The notes under the pieces: generated by a model
Told to the model about the DNA's origin: nothing
The model's input: only the letters and a program-made list of their open reading frames with translations
Databases searched by the model: none
Translations under genes and position numbers: made by a program
Part shown: positions 51,872 through 62,030 of the stretch, in pieces
How positions within the stretch are numbered: position 1 is the first letter of the stretch
Layout of the letters: each line of letters starts with the position of its first letter
Assembly (NCBI GenBank): GCA_017398555.1
Contig: JAFQFV010000037.1
Location: 1-64,000, forward strand
Length of the DNA: 64,000 nucleotides
Source: Alistipes sp.
GTDB lineage: Bacteria > Bacteroidota > Bacteroidia > Bacteroidales > Rikenellaceae
Direction: 5' to 3'

Positions 51872-54514
51872 CTACTCAAGCATTGCGTCACAGTTCAAAA
51901 TTGTCTGCGACTTGTCATAAATGAGGTAATAGGCTCCTACTTGCCAAGCATAACATATATCCGAGGCGTCAAAGATGATGTTCGGATTATCAGATATGTC
52001 GAGGTAGTAGATCAACGTAGATATAGTATCCTCAACCTTTCTAAGGTCGTTCGAGCCCAAATAGAGTCCGCGCAGACCCTTATGGTTAAAGATACCCTGC
52101 GGCCACTCTCTCATACAGCGCTCACCCCTCTCATTGCGCTGACTACGCAGGCCATATACAGTCAGATATGAGCTATCCAGCGGCTCAAATGGGAAGTGCT
52201 CAAAGCAGTTGAATGAGAACTCCACGCCATATAGATATGGCAGATTTACCGCGTGCATCTCCCACGGGAGCTCTTTCAACTTATTGTACGAAAGGTCGAT
52301 AGATGTCATATATATCGAATTCTCATACTCAAACGACCCCTTTGGAATCTCGTCAATATTACAAGCACGCAGGATGATATATGCCACCGTTGAGTTGCTC
52401 TTGGCAATTGCTGTAGGGTACTTTGTCAATTTCGGATTTTGTGCAAGAGTAAATGTTTCGACCTTCAAGCCGCGATATGTACCATCCTCTTCGCCCTCAA
52501 AACCATCAATATCATTACCTGAGAAATCGACCGATGTAAGCGATGAATTACTCTTGGCAGAGAAGATGTTTGGCACCTTCTTCAATCGGTTATATCTTAC
52601 AGAGAAGGCCTCTGAATCTGCATAGCCGCAGAAGTAACCCTCACTATCCGTTGGCAGACTCTCCAACTGATTAAAATCGAGGTAGAGCTGCACAGGAGAT
52701 ACAGATTTACCGAGCGGATAGATTTTAGAAATCTTATTATACGCCAAATCAAGCAGCGAAATCTTGGTCATATTGCGGAATGATTCCGGCAGCTCCTTCA
52801 GATTATTCTGTCGAGCATACAAAATCTGTATCTTCTCCTTCGATGCGCCATTTGCAATCGCCTCAAAGCCGGCAAAAATCTCCTCCGAGCTCCACTGCGC
52901 ATTATTGGCAATATTGAGCGACACCAACTCCGGCAGACGAGCTATCTGTAGCGGGAAATGTGTGAGTTTCGGACAGTTATATATCTCAAAGTCGGTACAA
53001 GATACCAAATCGCCAATCTCCTCCGGCAGACTCTCAACGGCACTATTTGCAATAAAGAGGTACTGCAACTTCTTCAGATTACCAATCTGAGCAGGGATAG
53101 ACTTAAGCCCATTGCAGAGTGTGCCGTGCAGAGTATCCATCTTCTTAATGGTCTGCTTTCCGCTCTTAAGGTCGATAATCTCTCGCTCACTCATAGTCTC
53201 ATAGAGAGATGTGGCAGCGATAGAGATACCATTTTCTGCCAGCGCACGAGCACAAGGCTCACTAAACTGCGTTGCAGGGTGTATCATCTTCAGATACTCG
53301 CCATGGCTCTGCAATCGGGATGCATTACGCTCCGAGAGCGATTTGCCGCTGTCGAGTGTAGGGTCATAAGAGAGCAGGTTGTTATCGTTATGGGTACCCA
53401 AATAGAGCTCTATAAGCTCTGTCAGCTGACCGATAGCAGGCGAAAGGTCGCCACTAAACGCGAAGTCACTAATATCTATCTTCGCCACACGACCGTTTGC
53501 ATGCAGCTCCACACCCGGCTGGTCACCCCACAAATCGGGATCCTTATTAAACTCCCAATTTGCACCGCGAGCCCAATTCTCGCCCACATAGTACCAGCTC
53601 GGACCATTAAGGCTCTTCCAAATCTCATACAGAGCGTAGTAATCCTTGATATACTCATCACTCTGATAGAGGGTTATGCGGACATCTGCCTCGGTGGTGA
53701 CATTATCCTCAACCGCAAACTCGGATAGCTTTGGCGAGTTATTGCTCTCCAACAGCGCCTTTGAGCGGTCGTAGGTCTCGTACGACACCACGCGATATGT
53801 TCCCGCAGGCAGCGACACGAGCGAGTCACAAGCAATAGTAGATGTTCTGTAGCCCTCCTTATCGCTAAACTCATTCTCTTCATCAAAGTGCATCGAGAAC
53901 TCTGTCGGCAACTTCTCAATCTTCACGGGGCTTGTCACACTGCCCGACGAGAGAACTCTACCCACCGTGAGCGAGATATACTTAATCTCATCGAATGTAT
54001 ATTCTCTATCTACGGCGCGAGTTGGAGCGGCCGAGAAGTCCTCCATAGCCTTCTTAAGGGTAAAACGCACCGAGCCTCGCGGGGTGACATTTACCGTAAT
54101 ATCCTGCATAGTAAGGCCACCGGCAATAACCTCAAAATAGGTCTCTGTAGCAGGAGTACCCGTATAGAGCAGTTCATCCTCCTTATCATAGAGGGCAAAT
54201 GCCACCAGGTTATACTCTCCTGTCAGCAACTGCAACTTATCTGAGCGCAATCCAAACTCCGCTTGACCATCTGCCGAGTGCAGGGTAAGACTCTGGGCTA
54301 TGGTTGTACCCTGATAGCCTAAGGTAACCTTGACCTTACAAGCCTCGGCAAGATACTCCAACACCGGCTTTACTGCGCGAGTGCCGTAAGATGCCTCCTT
54401 GTAGAGTTTGAACTGTACATATCCATACTCGTCATTGCGATAGTCCGGCTCTGTCTGTTTAGTACAGCCGACCAAAGCAAAGAGCATGGAGAGTATCAAA
54501 CATATTCTCTTCAT
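51872..54514 (-). CDS. DUF4458/leucine-rich-repeat lipoprotein
   Basis: 880 residues. Lipobox FALVGCTKQ. The N-terminal part (about 20-290) matches the DUF4458-type region with sandwich-like segments (YGYVQFKLYKEASYGTRAV; ITVNVTPRGSVRFTLKKA). Leucine-rich repeats follow from about 340 to the end (LTELIELYLG, LKKLQYLFIANSAVESLPEEIGDL, LDLAYNKISKIYPLG). Probably a surface-exposed binding protein. Start and preceding stop overlap as TAATG, so translation is coupled. Confidence 0.82.
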   Translation of the reverse strand: MKRICLILSMLFALVGCTKQTEPDYRNDEYGYVQFKLYKEASYGTRAVKPVLEYLAEACKVKVTLGYQGTTIAQSLTLHSADGQAEFGLRSDKLQLLTGEYNLVAFALYDKEDELLYTGTPATETYFEVIAGGLTMQDITVNVTPRGSVRFTLKKAMEDFSAAPTRAVDREYTFDEIKYISLTVGRVLSSGSVTSPVKIEKLPTEFSMHFDEENEFSDKEGYRTSTIACDSLVSLPAGTYRVVSYETYDRSKALLESNNSPKLSEFAVEDNVTTEADVRITLYQSDEYIKDYYALYEIWKSLNGPSWYYVGENWARGANWEFNKDPDLWGDQPGVELHANGRVAKIDISDFAFSGDLSPAIGQLTELIELYLGTHNDNNLLSYDPTLDSGKSLSERNASRLQSHGEYLKMIHPATQFSEPCARALAENGISIAATSLYETMSEREIIDLKSGKQTIKKMDTLHGTLCNGLKSIPAQIGNLKKLQYLFIANSAVESLPEEIGDLVSCTDFEIYNCPKLTHFPLQIARLPELVSLNIANNAQWSSEEIFAGFEAIANGASKEKIQILYARQNNLKELPESFRNMTKISLLDLAYNKISKIYPLGKSVSPVQLYLDFNQLESLPTDSEGYFCGYADSEAFSVRYNRLKKVPNIFSAKSNSSLTSVDFSGNDIDGFEGEEDGTYRGLKVETFTLAQNPKLTKYPTAIAKSNSTVAYIILRACNIDEIPKGSFEYENSIYMTSIDLSYNKLKELPWEMHAVNLPYLYGVEFSFNCFEHFPFEPLDSSYLTVYGLRSQRNERGERCMREWPQGIFNHKGLRGLYLGSNDLRKVEDTISTLIYYLDISDNPNIIFDASDICYAWQVGAYYLIYDKSQTILNCDAMLE

Positions 54515-56469
54515 TATTGTGCAATATTGAGTGTACAAATAAGTACCAAACTACCCTCTCCAAAGATTAGGGCTCCTGTTTTACCATTTCCGGTCTGAGC
54601 ATCCATAGTAACCATCTGGAAATCCTCACTATACTCATACTTGAGCCACTCCTCATCAGCCGTATTGTGATAACTCCAACTCTGTGGCAGACCCTTGAGC
54701 ATCGACATATTAGGTGTAGCTGTTGTATATGTGAGATGATATACCTTCTCGCCATAAGAGGCATACTTCGTATAGAGCTCGCCGGAGGTCAGCTCTACCA
54801 ATGTAGAGTTCTGCTGTGCCGCATACTCAGGGTAGTAGAAATTCACACCTGTTACCGCCTGTGATGCAGACTCATTGTAACGACAGAAGATAAGGGCAAA
54901 TACACCACTCTCATCAGCAAATGTCACCACACCCTCATAGTCGCCCGTAAGAGCATTCTTCGACGGCTCGGCGGTAGGCTTTGTCTGATCCATAACGATA
55001 CGCACCTTCTCCGAATTGGCACCGAAAACAGTTGTTGTAATCCAAGCGTTGCTGTCAGAGAGCTCTACTGTTGCACCTGTCGCATCGAAAGAGTAACACT
55101 TAATCTCTGTATATGGGCGAACTACATTGATATACCAATCCTCGTATGCCCACTGTGAGGTATAGAGCACATCGTAACCAATCTTTGTGGTTGAGAACTG
55201 ACTGAAAATCCAGTGCGAAGCGTCGAGTGGCTCGATGCTGTTACCGGCGCTCTCCATAGTCTGCTCGCCAACAATCTCGATAGAGCCGGGGTTAGCAGCC
55301 TGCTCAACAACGGTTGCGATATATGGCTTATAGGCCTCCGAAATCTCGCCATTGAGTGTTATCACATCGACATTCTCTGCATCCATACCATTTGGAAGCA
55401 CAAGCACGGTCGCCTTACGCGCTGCACCCTCATTCAAAGCAGCTGATATATTGAGCGAACGCTGCTGAATAACTGCACTATTGCTGCTATCCCACGCTGC
55501 ATAGTCGATAGTAAGCCACTGCGGAGCAAGTGTTGCCACCATAAGACCTCCAATCTGACTGAACTCTACCGCAACTACAGCAGAGCCATCAACACCCAAT
55601 ACAGTTGCTATAGCACCACTCTCAACATACTCGCCAATCATTGTACTATAGATATGACCCTGATAGTTAAACTCGGTCTTCTCTGTAAGGCCCTCAACGG
55701 CAAAAATCTCGGTCGCAGCAGGGATTGTCACCTTCATAGAGCTGACAACCTTATCTGTTACGGTCACATCGACAAAGTTGAGCGTTGCGCTCTGCGCCGT
55801 CATCGGATATTTCGACTCTTCGCCCTTAATCCAGAGCTCTGTCACGCCCGCAGTACCGCCCTCAATCGGAGAGATCCACTCCGGTGTGCCATCTACAATC
55901 CAGTCAAAGTTACTTACAACCTTAACACGTGTAGAGTAGAGCGACATCTCAGCAGGCCAAACCATTGTCATACCCTCGGCAGTAACCTCTGTATCGAGAT
56001 ACGCGTAGGTCTGCTCGCCCTCTGTAGCGTAGCTGAAAGTGTCATTCTCGATAGCTACAGGATAGATTTTCAGCTCGCGCTCTGTTGCAGTCATAGTAAG
56101 GGTTGCGATAAGTTCACTCTGACCCTGCATAGTCATTGTAACCTCACAAACAGGCTGCTCATCGAAGAGCTGAACATCGGCAACAGCGATAGTCACAGTA
56201 TGAGTACCCGCCTCGCCACGTACCTTGTAGGCAATATTCTCTCCATCCACGATAGAGTAGTATGCCGCAACGCTCTGAGGGATAGCTACCTCCCAAGCGT
56301 AGTTCGGCTCAATGTTGAGCGTAAAATGGCTACCCGGCAGAACATTCTCAACAACTGCCTCCGGGAAGTTCGGCTGCTCAGGCTGTGGCTCCTCACCCTC
56401 ACCATTTGGGGTTGGAGTACAAGCTACTGCAAGGAGCAGCAGTGAAATGGTGGTTAAAAACTTCTTCAT
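54514..56469 (-). CDS. DUF5003-type lipoprotein
   Basis: 651 residues. Lipobox LLLAVACTPT followed by a Glu/Pro/Gln-rich spacer (about 20-35). At least four Ig/BACON-like segments are suggested by FDWIVDGTPEWISPIEGGTAG and SDSNAWITTTVFGANSEKVRI, both of the W-x-n-W-i type. The general order matches DUF5003 lipoproteins of Bacteroidota. No catalytic motif. It lies 26 nt after the DUF4984 gene and is coupled to the DUF4458 gene. Confidence 0.78.
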   Translation of the reverse strand: MKKFLTTISLLLLAVACTPTPNGEGEEPQPEQPNFPEAVVENVLPGSHFTLNIEPNYAWEVAIPQSVAAYYSIVDGENIAYKVRGEAGTHTVTIAVADVQLFDEQPVCEVTMTMQGQSELIATLTMTATERELKIYPVAIENDTFSYATEGEQTYAYLDTEVTAEGMTMVWPAEMSLYSTRVKVVSNFDWIVDGTPEWISPIEGGTAGVTELWIKGEESKYPMTAQSATLNFVDVTVTDKVVSSMKVTIPAATEIFAVEGLTEKTEFNYQGHIYSTMIGEYVESGAIATVLGVDGSAVVAVEFSQIGGLMVATLAPQWLTIDYAAWDSSNSAVIQQRSLNISAALNEGAARKATVLVLPNGMDAENVDVITLNGEISEAYKPYIATVVEQAANPGSIEIVGEQTMESAGNSIEPLDASHWIFSQFSTTKIGYDVLYTSQWAYEDWYINVVRPYTEIKCYSFDATGATVELSDSNAWITTTVFGANSEKVRIVMDQTKPTAEPSKNALTGDYEGVVTFADESGVFALIFCRYNESASQAVTGVNFYYPEYAAQQNSTLVELTSGELYTKYASYGEKVYHLTYTTATPNMSMLKGLPQSWSYHNTADEEWLKYEYSEDFQMVTMDAQTGNGKTGALIFGEGSLVLICTLNIAQ

Positions 56470-56495
56470 AGTATCTATTTTTTAATTATTATCCA

Positions 56496-57398
56496 TTAAA
56501 ATCCCTCTCTCTTGAGTCGTTCAGCCTCCTCATCAGATATCCACTCAAGGACATTGTAGAAGTTGCCCACAGTACCAATCGGCGTACCCAAATCCTCAAC
56601 ATAGACGTGGAGCCACAGCACTACAAAGCGCTGACAACTATTAAAGTATGATGCGTAGTATGGGCTACTCTCTCCCAATATATGGTTGTCACCCAAAATC
56701 TGTCCGAATACCGAAGCCTCATCAGAGAGCACCTGGTCGCTCTCCATTGTCACCTTCGGCTCGGCAGCATTGCCTCCGTGGAGTGTCAGAGTAATATCGT
56801 AACCGTTGTAGAAGCAGTCGTGCAGAACAATCATATCCTCCTCTGTCGGATGTGGCTCAGTATAGATAACCTTCTGATACGACGCATTCTCACCTGGATA
56901 GTCACGCAACAGCAGTGAGGTAAGCACCGCGTAGCCGGTAAATGTATTGCGGTCAAACGGACAGCTCTTATACATCACCACCTTGGTCATATCCGAGTCC
57001 TTGTAGAGGTCCCACTTCAGCTGCTCTGCCATAACAAGACGCAGCTTGAAGCCCAACGAGTCTGTCGCCTCGATATTGTCATAAATACCCTCCACCTCAA
57101 CATCTGCGGCGAGCTCTCCTGCCGGAATAGTTACGCTGCTTGTCAGCAGGCGGTAGTGTTTACCCTCAACAGCATTGCTACCCGCATCGACAATCTCTAC
57201 GCCGAAAGTTCTGTCGTAGCTACGGGCAACGGTCGATGCTACAGCCACCTTAAAACGGCTGTTATCTCTCTGCACCATATTTGTCGATATGCTGTCGGCA
57301 AACATCACATACTCGGCATCCGAGTAGGTGGTGTACTGCTCCTTACAAGAGAGCAGAGCCAAAGCTGCTATTAAATATATAGGTAATCTCTTCATCAT
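56496..57398 (-). CDS. DUF4984-type lipoprotein
   Basis: 300 residues. Lipobox LALLSCKEQ. The N-terminal segment YSDAEYVMFADS...RFKVAVASTVARSYDRTFGVEIVDAGSNAVEGKHY resembles a calx-beta/DUF4843-like sandwich with GKHY motif; the C-terminal half (about 150-290) is the DUF4984 region. Its position directly after SusD (4-nt gap) is the usual place of a SusE/F-like surface glycan or peptide binder. Two Met codons in tandem; the first is given. Confidence 0.78.
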   Translation of the reverse strand: MMKRLPIYLIAALALLSCKEQYTTYSDAEYVMFADSISTNMVQRDNSRFKVAVASTVARSYDRTFGVEIVDAGSNAVEGKHYRLLTSSVTIPAGELAADVEVEGIYDNIEATDSLGFKLRLVMAEQLKWDLYKDSDMTKVVMYKSCPFDRNTFTGYAVLTSLLLRDYPGENASYQKVIYTEPHPTEEDMIVLHDCFYNGYDITLTLHGGNAAEPKVTMESDQVLSDEASVFGQILGDNHILGESSPYYASYFNSCQRFVVLWLHVYVEDLGTPIGTVGNFYNVLEWISDEEAERLKREGF

Positions 57399-57401
57399 AT
57401 C

Positions 57402-58919
57402 TTAGTTGCTTTCATTTGGTTGAACAAGTGAACCCGGCGCCTCAAGCTCGTGCTTTGGAATCGGCCAGACAAAGAGCGGATTATCCGCCTTAATCGTAAG
57501 TGAGCTGCCCTCTGCGAGTGAATTTGACTGCGGAGTTCTGGTAAAGCCCTCGCCATTGCGATAGAGCTTGCCCCAACGCTTTATATCTTGCAGGCGGAAA
57601 CCCTCCATATAGAGCTCACGCACACGCTCGGCAGCAATCTGCTCGATATAGTTATCGGCACTAAGGCTCACTGCACCACCGCCCGATATACGTGTAGCAC
57701 GCAGAGTGCTCAAGTCGTTCGATGCAGCAGAGTAGTTTGGTGTAGCCTGACGGCAGTATGCCTCGGCACGAATCAGATACTGCTCGGCAAGGCGGAACGG
57801 CTTCGGCATAACAGTATGATATATCAGCGCATTGTTTATAAAGTCCTGATTACCATAATACTTCACCAACAACGGCCACTGCAAACCGTGGTTATAACCT
57901 GTCTGAAGCGGATAGAAGTAGCTGCTATATCTCATATCTGCCTGCGAATAGAGGTTGAGCACCCACTGGGCAGGCACATAGTCCGGATAGTAGTATGTAT
58001 AGTCATTATTAAAGCCGAGGAATGTCTGACCAAGTGCGCCGCCATACGAAGTGGTGGTAAAACCGATGCGCCAGATAATCTCTGTAGCCACATCGTAGTT
58101 CCACATATAGTCGAAGTAGGTCATATCGCTCGTATAGAGTGATACGGCCGAGCTGAGCGCAAAATCATTACTCTCAATCAGCAGCGTAGAGTAGTCGATA
58201 GCACTCTGCCAATCCTGCATATAGAGCGCCACGCGTGCGTGCAGGGCGTATGCCATAGCGCGGGTAACAAAGGCGCTGCTGTATGCGTCATCATCCTCAT
58301 CCAGCAGACGCTCCGCCTCGGCAAGGTCAGCAAGTACCTGCTGATATGAGTCGTAGAGCGATGCTCGCGGCATAGGCTGCGGGTCAATAGTTGTCGTGCG
58401 AAGGACAACTCCCAACTCATCCTTTGCCGTTGCAGGGTCGTATGCCTTACAGTAGCACTTTATCAGCTCCGAGTATGCAAGTGCTCGAATGGCATAGACC
58501 TCACCGGTATAGATATCAAGGGTCTGGAGTTTTGTATCATCTGTTGTTGCCGCCATAACGCCCTCGATACGGTCGAGGTAGAAGTTACAGTTGGCAATAA
58601 TCTGATACAGAGCTGCATAGACAGCCTCTATCTCCGCATTTGTCGAGCGAATCTTCCACTGCCAAATATCGCCGTATGTATTTGAGTAGCCATCGACCGC
58701 ATAGACCATATCGGTCTGCAAATCGGGCAGTATTGTTAGCAGTCCGCTATAGAGGGCACTACTCTTAAAGAGCGAGTAGATACCTGTCACGGTCTGCTCG
58801 GCATCATCAAAGGTCTGCATAGCCTCAGGCTGCGGAATAGCCGAGCCGGGCACCTTATCCAGACAGCTGACAGCAGCAAAGGCTGTCAAAGCAACGAGAA
58901 ATATCTTTATCTTCTGCAT
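57402..58919 (-). CDS. SusD/RagB-family outer-membrane lipoprotein
   Basis: 505 residues. Lipobox FAAVSCLDK (Cys about 19). SusD helical TPR scaffold: TFDDAEQTVTGIYSLFKSS (about 40-58), AIRALAYSELIKCYCKAYDP and the C-terminal signature ERVRELYMEGFRLQDIKRWGKL (about 434-455). It forms the lid of the SusC channel on the cell surface and captures the nutrient. 11 nt after susC. The substrate class is not readable, but the protease in the operon points to peptides or glycoproteins. Confidence 0.95.
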   Translation of the reverse strand: MQKIKIFLVALTAFAAVSCLDKVPGSAIPQPEAMQTFDDAEQTVTGIYSLFKSSALYSGLLTILPDLQTDMVYAVDGYSNTYGDIWQWKIRSTNAEIEAVYAALYQIIANCNFYLDRIEGVMAATTDDTKLQTLDIYTGEVYAIRALAYSELIKCYCKAYDPATAKDELGVVLRTTTIDPQPMPRASLYDSYQQVLADLAEAERLLDEDDDAYSSAFVTRAMAYALHARVALYMQDWQSAIDYSTLLIESNDFALSSAVSLYTSDMTYFDYMWNYDVATEIIWRIGFTTTSYGGALGQTFLGFNNDYTYYYPDYVPAQWVLNLYSQADMRYSSYFYPLQTGYNHGLQWPLLVKYYGNQDFINNALIYHTVMPKPFRLAEQYLIRAEAYCRQATPNYSAASNDLSTLRATRISGGGAVSLSADNYIEQIAAERVRELYMEGFRLQDIKRWGKLYRNGEGFTRTPQSNSLAEGSSLTIKADNPLFVWPIPKHELEAPGSLVQPNESN

Positions 58920-58930
58920 AGTGTCACTCT

Positions 58931-61894
58931 TTAGAATGTAATATCGACTCCGAAGGTAAACTGACGCGACATAGGGTATTGTGCCGCATATAGATTTGTC
59001 GTACCCTCAGGGTCCAGGCCTGAGAACTTAGTGAATGTAAAGAGGTTTTGAGCCTGTGCATATACTCTCAACCCACTGAATACGCGGCTCTTACGGATAG
59101 CCTTCTCAGGAATTGAGTAGCTGAGCATCAGGTTCTTAAGACGAAGGAACGAAGCATCCTCCAGCAGTCGGCTATCGAACTCTGTATAGACGCCGTGACG
59201 AGGGATATCGGTCACATCGCCCGGCTTCTGCCAACGCTCAAGCAGACGGCGTGACTGGTTGTAAGATGCAAAACGACCATTCGACTCATCAAAGTAGCGG
59301 TCATTATTGAGCATCCAGCGGTCAGCCACCCAGCTAAACTGCGCTGTCAGCTGCAAACCCTTCCAGCTCAGAGCCGTTCCAAAACCGCCCTGCCAAGGGG
59401 CGATATAGCTCTTGCCGACAAGCACCTTATCCTCATCGCGCAACTCTGTAGTCAGCTCGCCATCCTTTGTGTACCACAGCGCATCGCCATTTGCAGGATT
59501 TACACCCGCGTAGCGGTTGATGTAGAACTCTCCGAGCGGATGACCAACAACGAGTTTGGTGTTTGTACCCGAGCGCTCATACTCCTGAACGCCATTGTAG
59601 AGCTCTGTAATGCGGTTATGGTTGTACGACACGTTGGCATTTACACTCCACATAAAGTCTGGAGTTGCAATCAGAGTACCCAGCACATTGAGCTCGACAC
59701 CCTTATTTACCATCGCACCCACATTATCCCAATAGTAGCCAAAGCCTGAAGTTGAATATGGCTCTGGCACCTCCATAAGCATATCGGAGGTGTGCTTGTA
59801 GTAGAGTTCCAAATCGACATTGAGTCTGTGCCAGAAGCCGAAGTGCAGACCGAGGTTTGTGGTCCACGGCTTCTCCCAACCCAGACGCTCATTCCCCGGC
59901 TGCATAAGACCTACGCCGGCATTTCCGACATAATCTGCACCACCACCGACCAGTGCAAGGTGCTCGTAGTTCGGAATTGACGAGTTACCCGAAGTTCCTG
60001 TCGAGAAGGATATTTGAGCATTTGTCAGCCACAATCTTGCACTATCAACAAATGCCTCATTACGCATATTCCACATAAATCCCACACTCCAGAAGCCTGC
60101 CCAACGACGAGAGGCACCGAAACGTGAGCTACCATCTGTACGCACCGAGAAGTCGGCGAAGTAGCGGTCGTCGTAGTTATACTCTCCACGGCCGAAGAAG
60201 GACACAAAGCCATAATCCGAATCTGTGGTATCGCCCCACGATGTGGCACGAGTTCCCGAAGAGACATTGGTCAGCTTATCGTTATTCTGACCCTGCGTAA
60301 GAACATTGAACGCCTCGTAGTGGCTATCCACACCCTCCTGACCAATCAGGAAGTTGAAGTTATGGCGGTTAGCGATATCAAAACGATAGTTTACCGTATT
60401 TGTGATAGTCAGGCTATAGCTATCTGTCGAGCTGCGGGATGCACTACCCTGTCCCTGATTTGGTGCATAGCTTGGGAATGACTGACCAAAGCCCGTTGTA
60501 TGCGAGTAGTCGATACCGAACTGAGTTTTGAGGGTAAGACCCTCGATAGGTGTCGCCTCGGCAAACTGTGTAGAGATAACCTTGTACTTCTTAAAGCGCA
60601 CAGGGTTATTCTCCAGCCACTCCACAGGGTTCTGTCCATTACCCTTCCAGCTACCGTCAGCGATAGAGGCTGTTGAGCCATCTGCACGATACGGATTCCA
60701 ATACGGCATCATAAAACGTGCTGCCGAGATTGGGGTTACAAGGGTATATGCGCCCTCATCTGCCTGTGTGATATTCTGATAGTTGAGCATCGTATTGGCA
60801 CCCATCTTGAGCCAACTGCCCATCTTACGCTCGAAGTTCTGACGCGATGAAAAACGCTCAAAGCCGGAGCCCATAGCCACACCATCCTGGTTATAGTAGC
60901 CCGCCGAGATGTAGTACGACGTCTTCTCATCCGCACCTGACACGGCAAGCTCATAGTTCTGCAACATCGCCGAGGAGTTGAACACCTGCTCCATCCAATT
61001 GATGTCGGTCTGGCTCAGCACAGCGTAGTTCTGACCCTCATCCATACCTATCTGGCGCTCATACTCGATACGCTCTGCAGTATTCATCAAATCCCACTTA
61101 CCACAAGCTACCTGCGAGAAACCGAGCTGCATACGATACTCGATGCGTGGACGGTCTGCCATCTTTCCGCGCTTTGTCGTAATGACGATAACACCATTTG
61201 CCGCACGCGCACCATAGATAGAGGTCGAAGAGGCATCCTTAAGCACCGAGATAGACTCGATATCGGCAGGGTTGATAGTGTTAAAGTCGCTGGCAGCAAT
61301 CGGCACACCATCGAGGATGTAGAGCGGAGCGGTACCCGAATTAATCGAGTTGGTACCACGAATGGTCATCACCGCAGCAGCACTCGGCTCACCTGTATTC
61401 GAGAGCACGGTAAGACCCGGCACCTGACCCTGCAGAGCCTGGTCAAAGGCTGCTGTCGGGGTCTTCTCGACCTTCTCCATCTTCACGGTCGATACAGAGC
61501 CTGTGATAGTACCCTTCTTGCGGACACCGTAAGCAATTACCACCACATCGTCAATCGCCTCGCTCTCTGACTGCAAAGCCACATTATAGGTCACACTACC
61601 CGATGCATCGGCAGGAACAACCCACTGCGCCTCCTTACAACCGAGGAAGGAAAATGAGAGGGTATTGCCCGCAATAGCATCGATGGAGTATGTACCATCA
61701 AAATTTGAGGTCACTCCCTGCATCGTCTCAAGGACAACAACTGCTACACCCAGCAGCGGGGAGTTATCTTCGGCAGATACCACTGTACCGCTGACAGTCA
61801 CCTTACTTACCCCTTGCGCAGAGGCAGTAAAAGCTGACAAAACCAGCAGAAGTGCAATGCCGAAAATGTGAAAAATTTGTTTGAGTGAGTTCAT
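58931..61894 (-). CDS. SusC/RagA-family TonB-linked outer-membrane transporter
   Basis: 987 residues. Signal peptide at about 1-26, a CarboxypepD-reg-like domain (about 32-110; VSGTVVSAEDNSPLLGVAVVV), plug (about 115-235 with LQGQVPGLTVLSN and GTAPLYILDGVPI) and a 22-strand barrel to the end (QFTFGVDITF). It imports large solutes with TonB energy. No N-terminal STN domain, so no anti-sigma signalling is expected, and no sigma/anti-sigma pair is adjacent. First gene of a nine-gene operon; promoter at 61902. Confidence 0.96.
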   Translation of the reverse strand: MNSLKQIFHIFGIALLLVLSAFTASAQGVSKVTVSGTVVSAEDNSPLLGVAVVVLETMQGVTSNFDGTYSIDAIAGNTLSFSFLGCKEAQWVVPADASGSVTYNVALQSESEAIDDVVVIAYGVRKKGTITGSVSTVKMEKVEKTPTAAFDQALQGQVPGLTVLSNTGEPSAAAVMTIRGTNSINSGTAPLYILDGVPIAASDFNTINPADIESISVLKDASSTSIYGARAANGVIVITTKRGKMADRPRIEYRMQLGFSQVACGKWDLMNTAERIEYERQIGMDEGQNYAVLSQTDINWMEQVFNSSAMLQNYELAVSGADEKTSYYISAGYYNQDGVAMGSGFERFSSRQNFERKMGSWLKMGANTMLNYQNITQADEGAYTLVTPISAARFMMPYWNPYRADGSTASIADGSWKGNGQNPVEWLENNPVRFKKYKVISTQFAEATPIEGLTLKTQFGIDYSHTTGFGQSFPSYAPNQGQGSASRSSTDSYSLTITNTVNYRFDIANRHNFNFLIGQEGVDSHYEAFNVLTQGQNNDKLTNVSSGTRATSWGDTTDSDYGFVSFFGRGEYNYDDRYFADFSVRTDGSSRFGASRRWAGFWSVGFMWNMRNEAFVDSARLWLTNAQISFSTGTSGNSSIPNYEHLALVGGGADYVGNAGVGLMQPGNERLGWEKPWTTNLGLHFGFWHRLNVDLELYYKHTSDMLMEVPEPYSTSGFGYYWDNVGAMVNKGVELNVLGTLIATPDFMWSVNANVSYNHNRITELYNGVQEYERSGTNTKLVVGHPLGEFYINRYAGVNPANGDALWYTKDGELTTELRDEDKVLVGKSYIAPWQGGFGTALSWKGLQLTAQFSWVADRWMLNNDRYFDESNGRFASYNQSRRLLERWQKPGDVTDIPRHGVYTEFDSRLLEDASFLRLKNLMLSYSIPEKAIRKSRVFSGLRVYAQAQNLFTFTKFSGLDPEGTTNLYAAQYPMSRQFTFGVDITF

Positions 61895-61901
61895 AATGGC
61901 G

Positions 61902-61932
61902 CAAAGGTAATACTTTTGTACTAAAGTACAAA
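61902..61932 (-). promoter_or_regulatory. Promoter of the SusC/SusD-protease operon
   Basis: Minus strand TTTG (61929-61932), 19 nt, TACCTTTG (61902-61909), 7 nt before the susC ATG, so the leader is very short or absent. No operator is recognisable. Confidence 0.75.
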
Positions 61933-61977
61933 GAGATTTGGATATTTATTACCATACTCTGCACCTGCTTGACACCA

Positions 61978-62013
61978 CAAAAAAAGCGTTCACCTCTGTT
62001 GAGATGAACGCCC
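61978..62013 (-). terminator. Terminator of cytochrome peroxidase gene
   Basis: Minus-strand hairpin GGCGTTCATCTC-AACA-GAGGTGAACGC followed by a T-run, starting 18 nt past the stop. Confidence 0.85.
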
Positions 62014-62030
62014 TCTTTATAGTTTTGCCA

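Noticed and set aside
55654-56445. 263-residue frame antisense to the DUF5003-type gene
   Set aside because: Shadow of an operon gene; Cys/His-rich random-looking product without domain.
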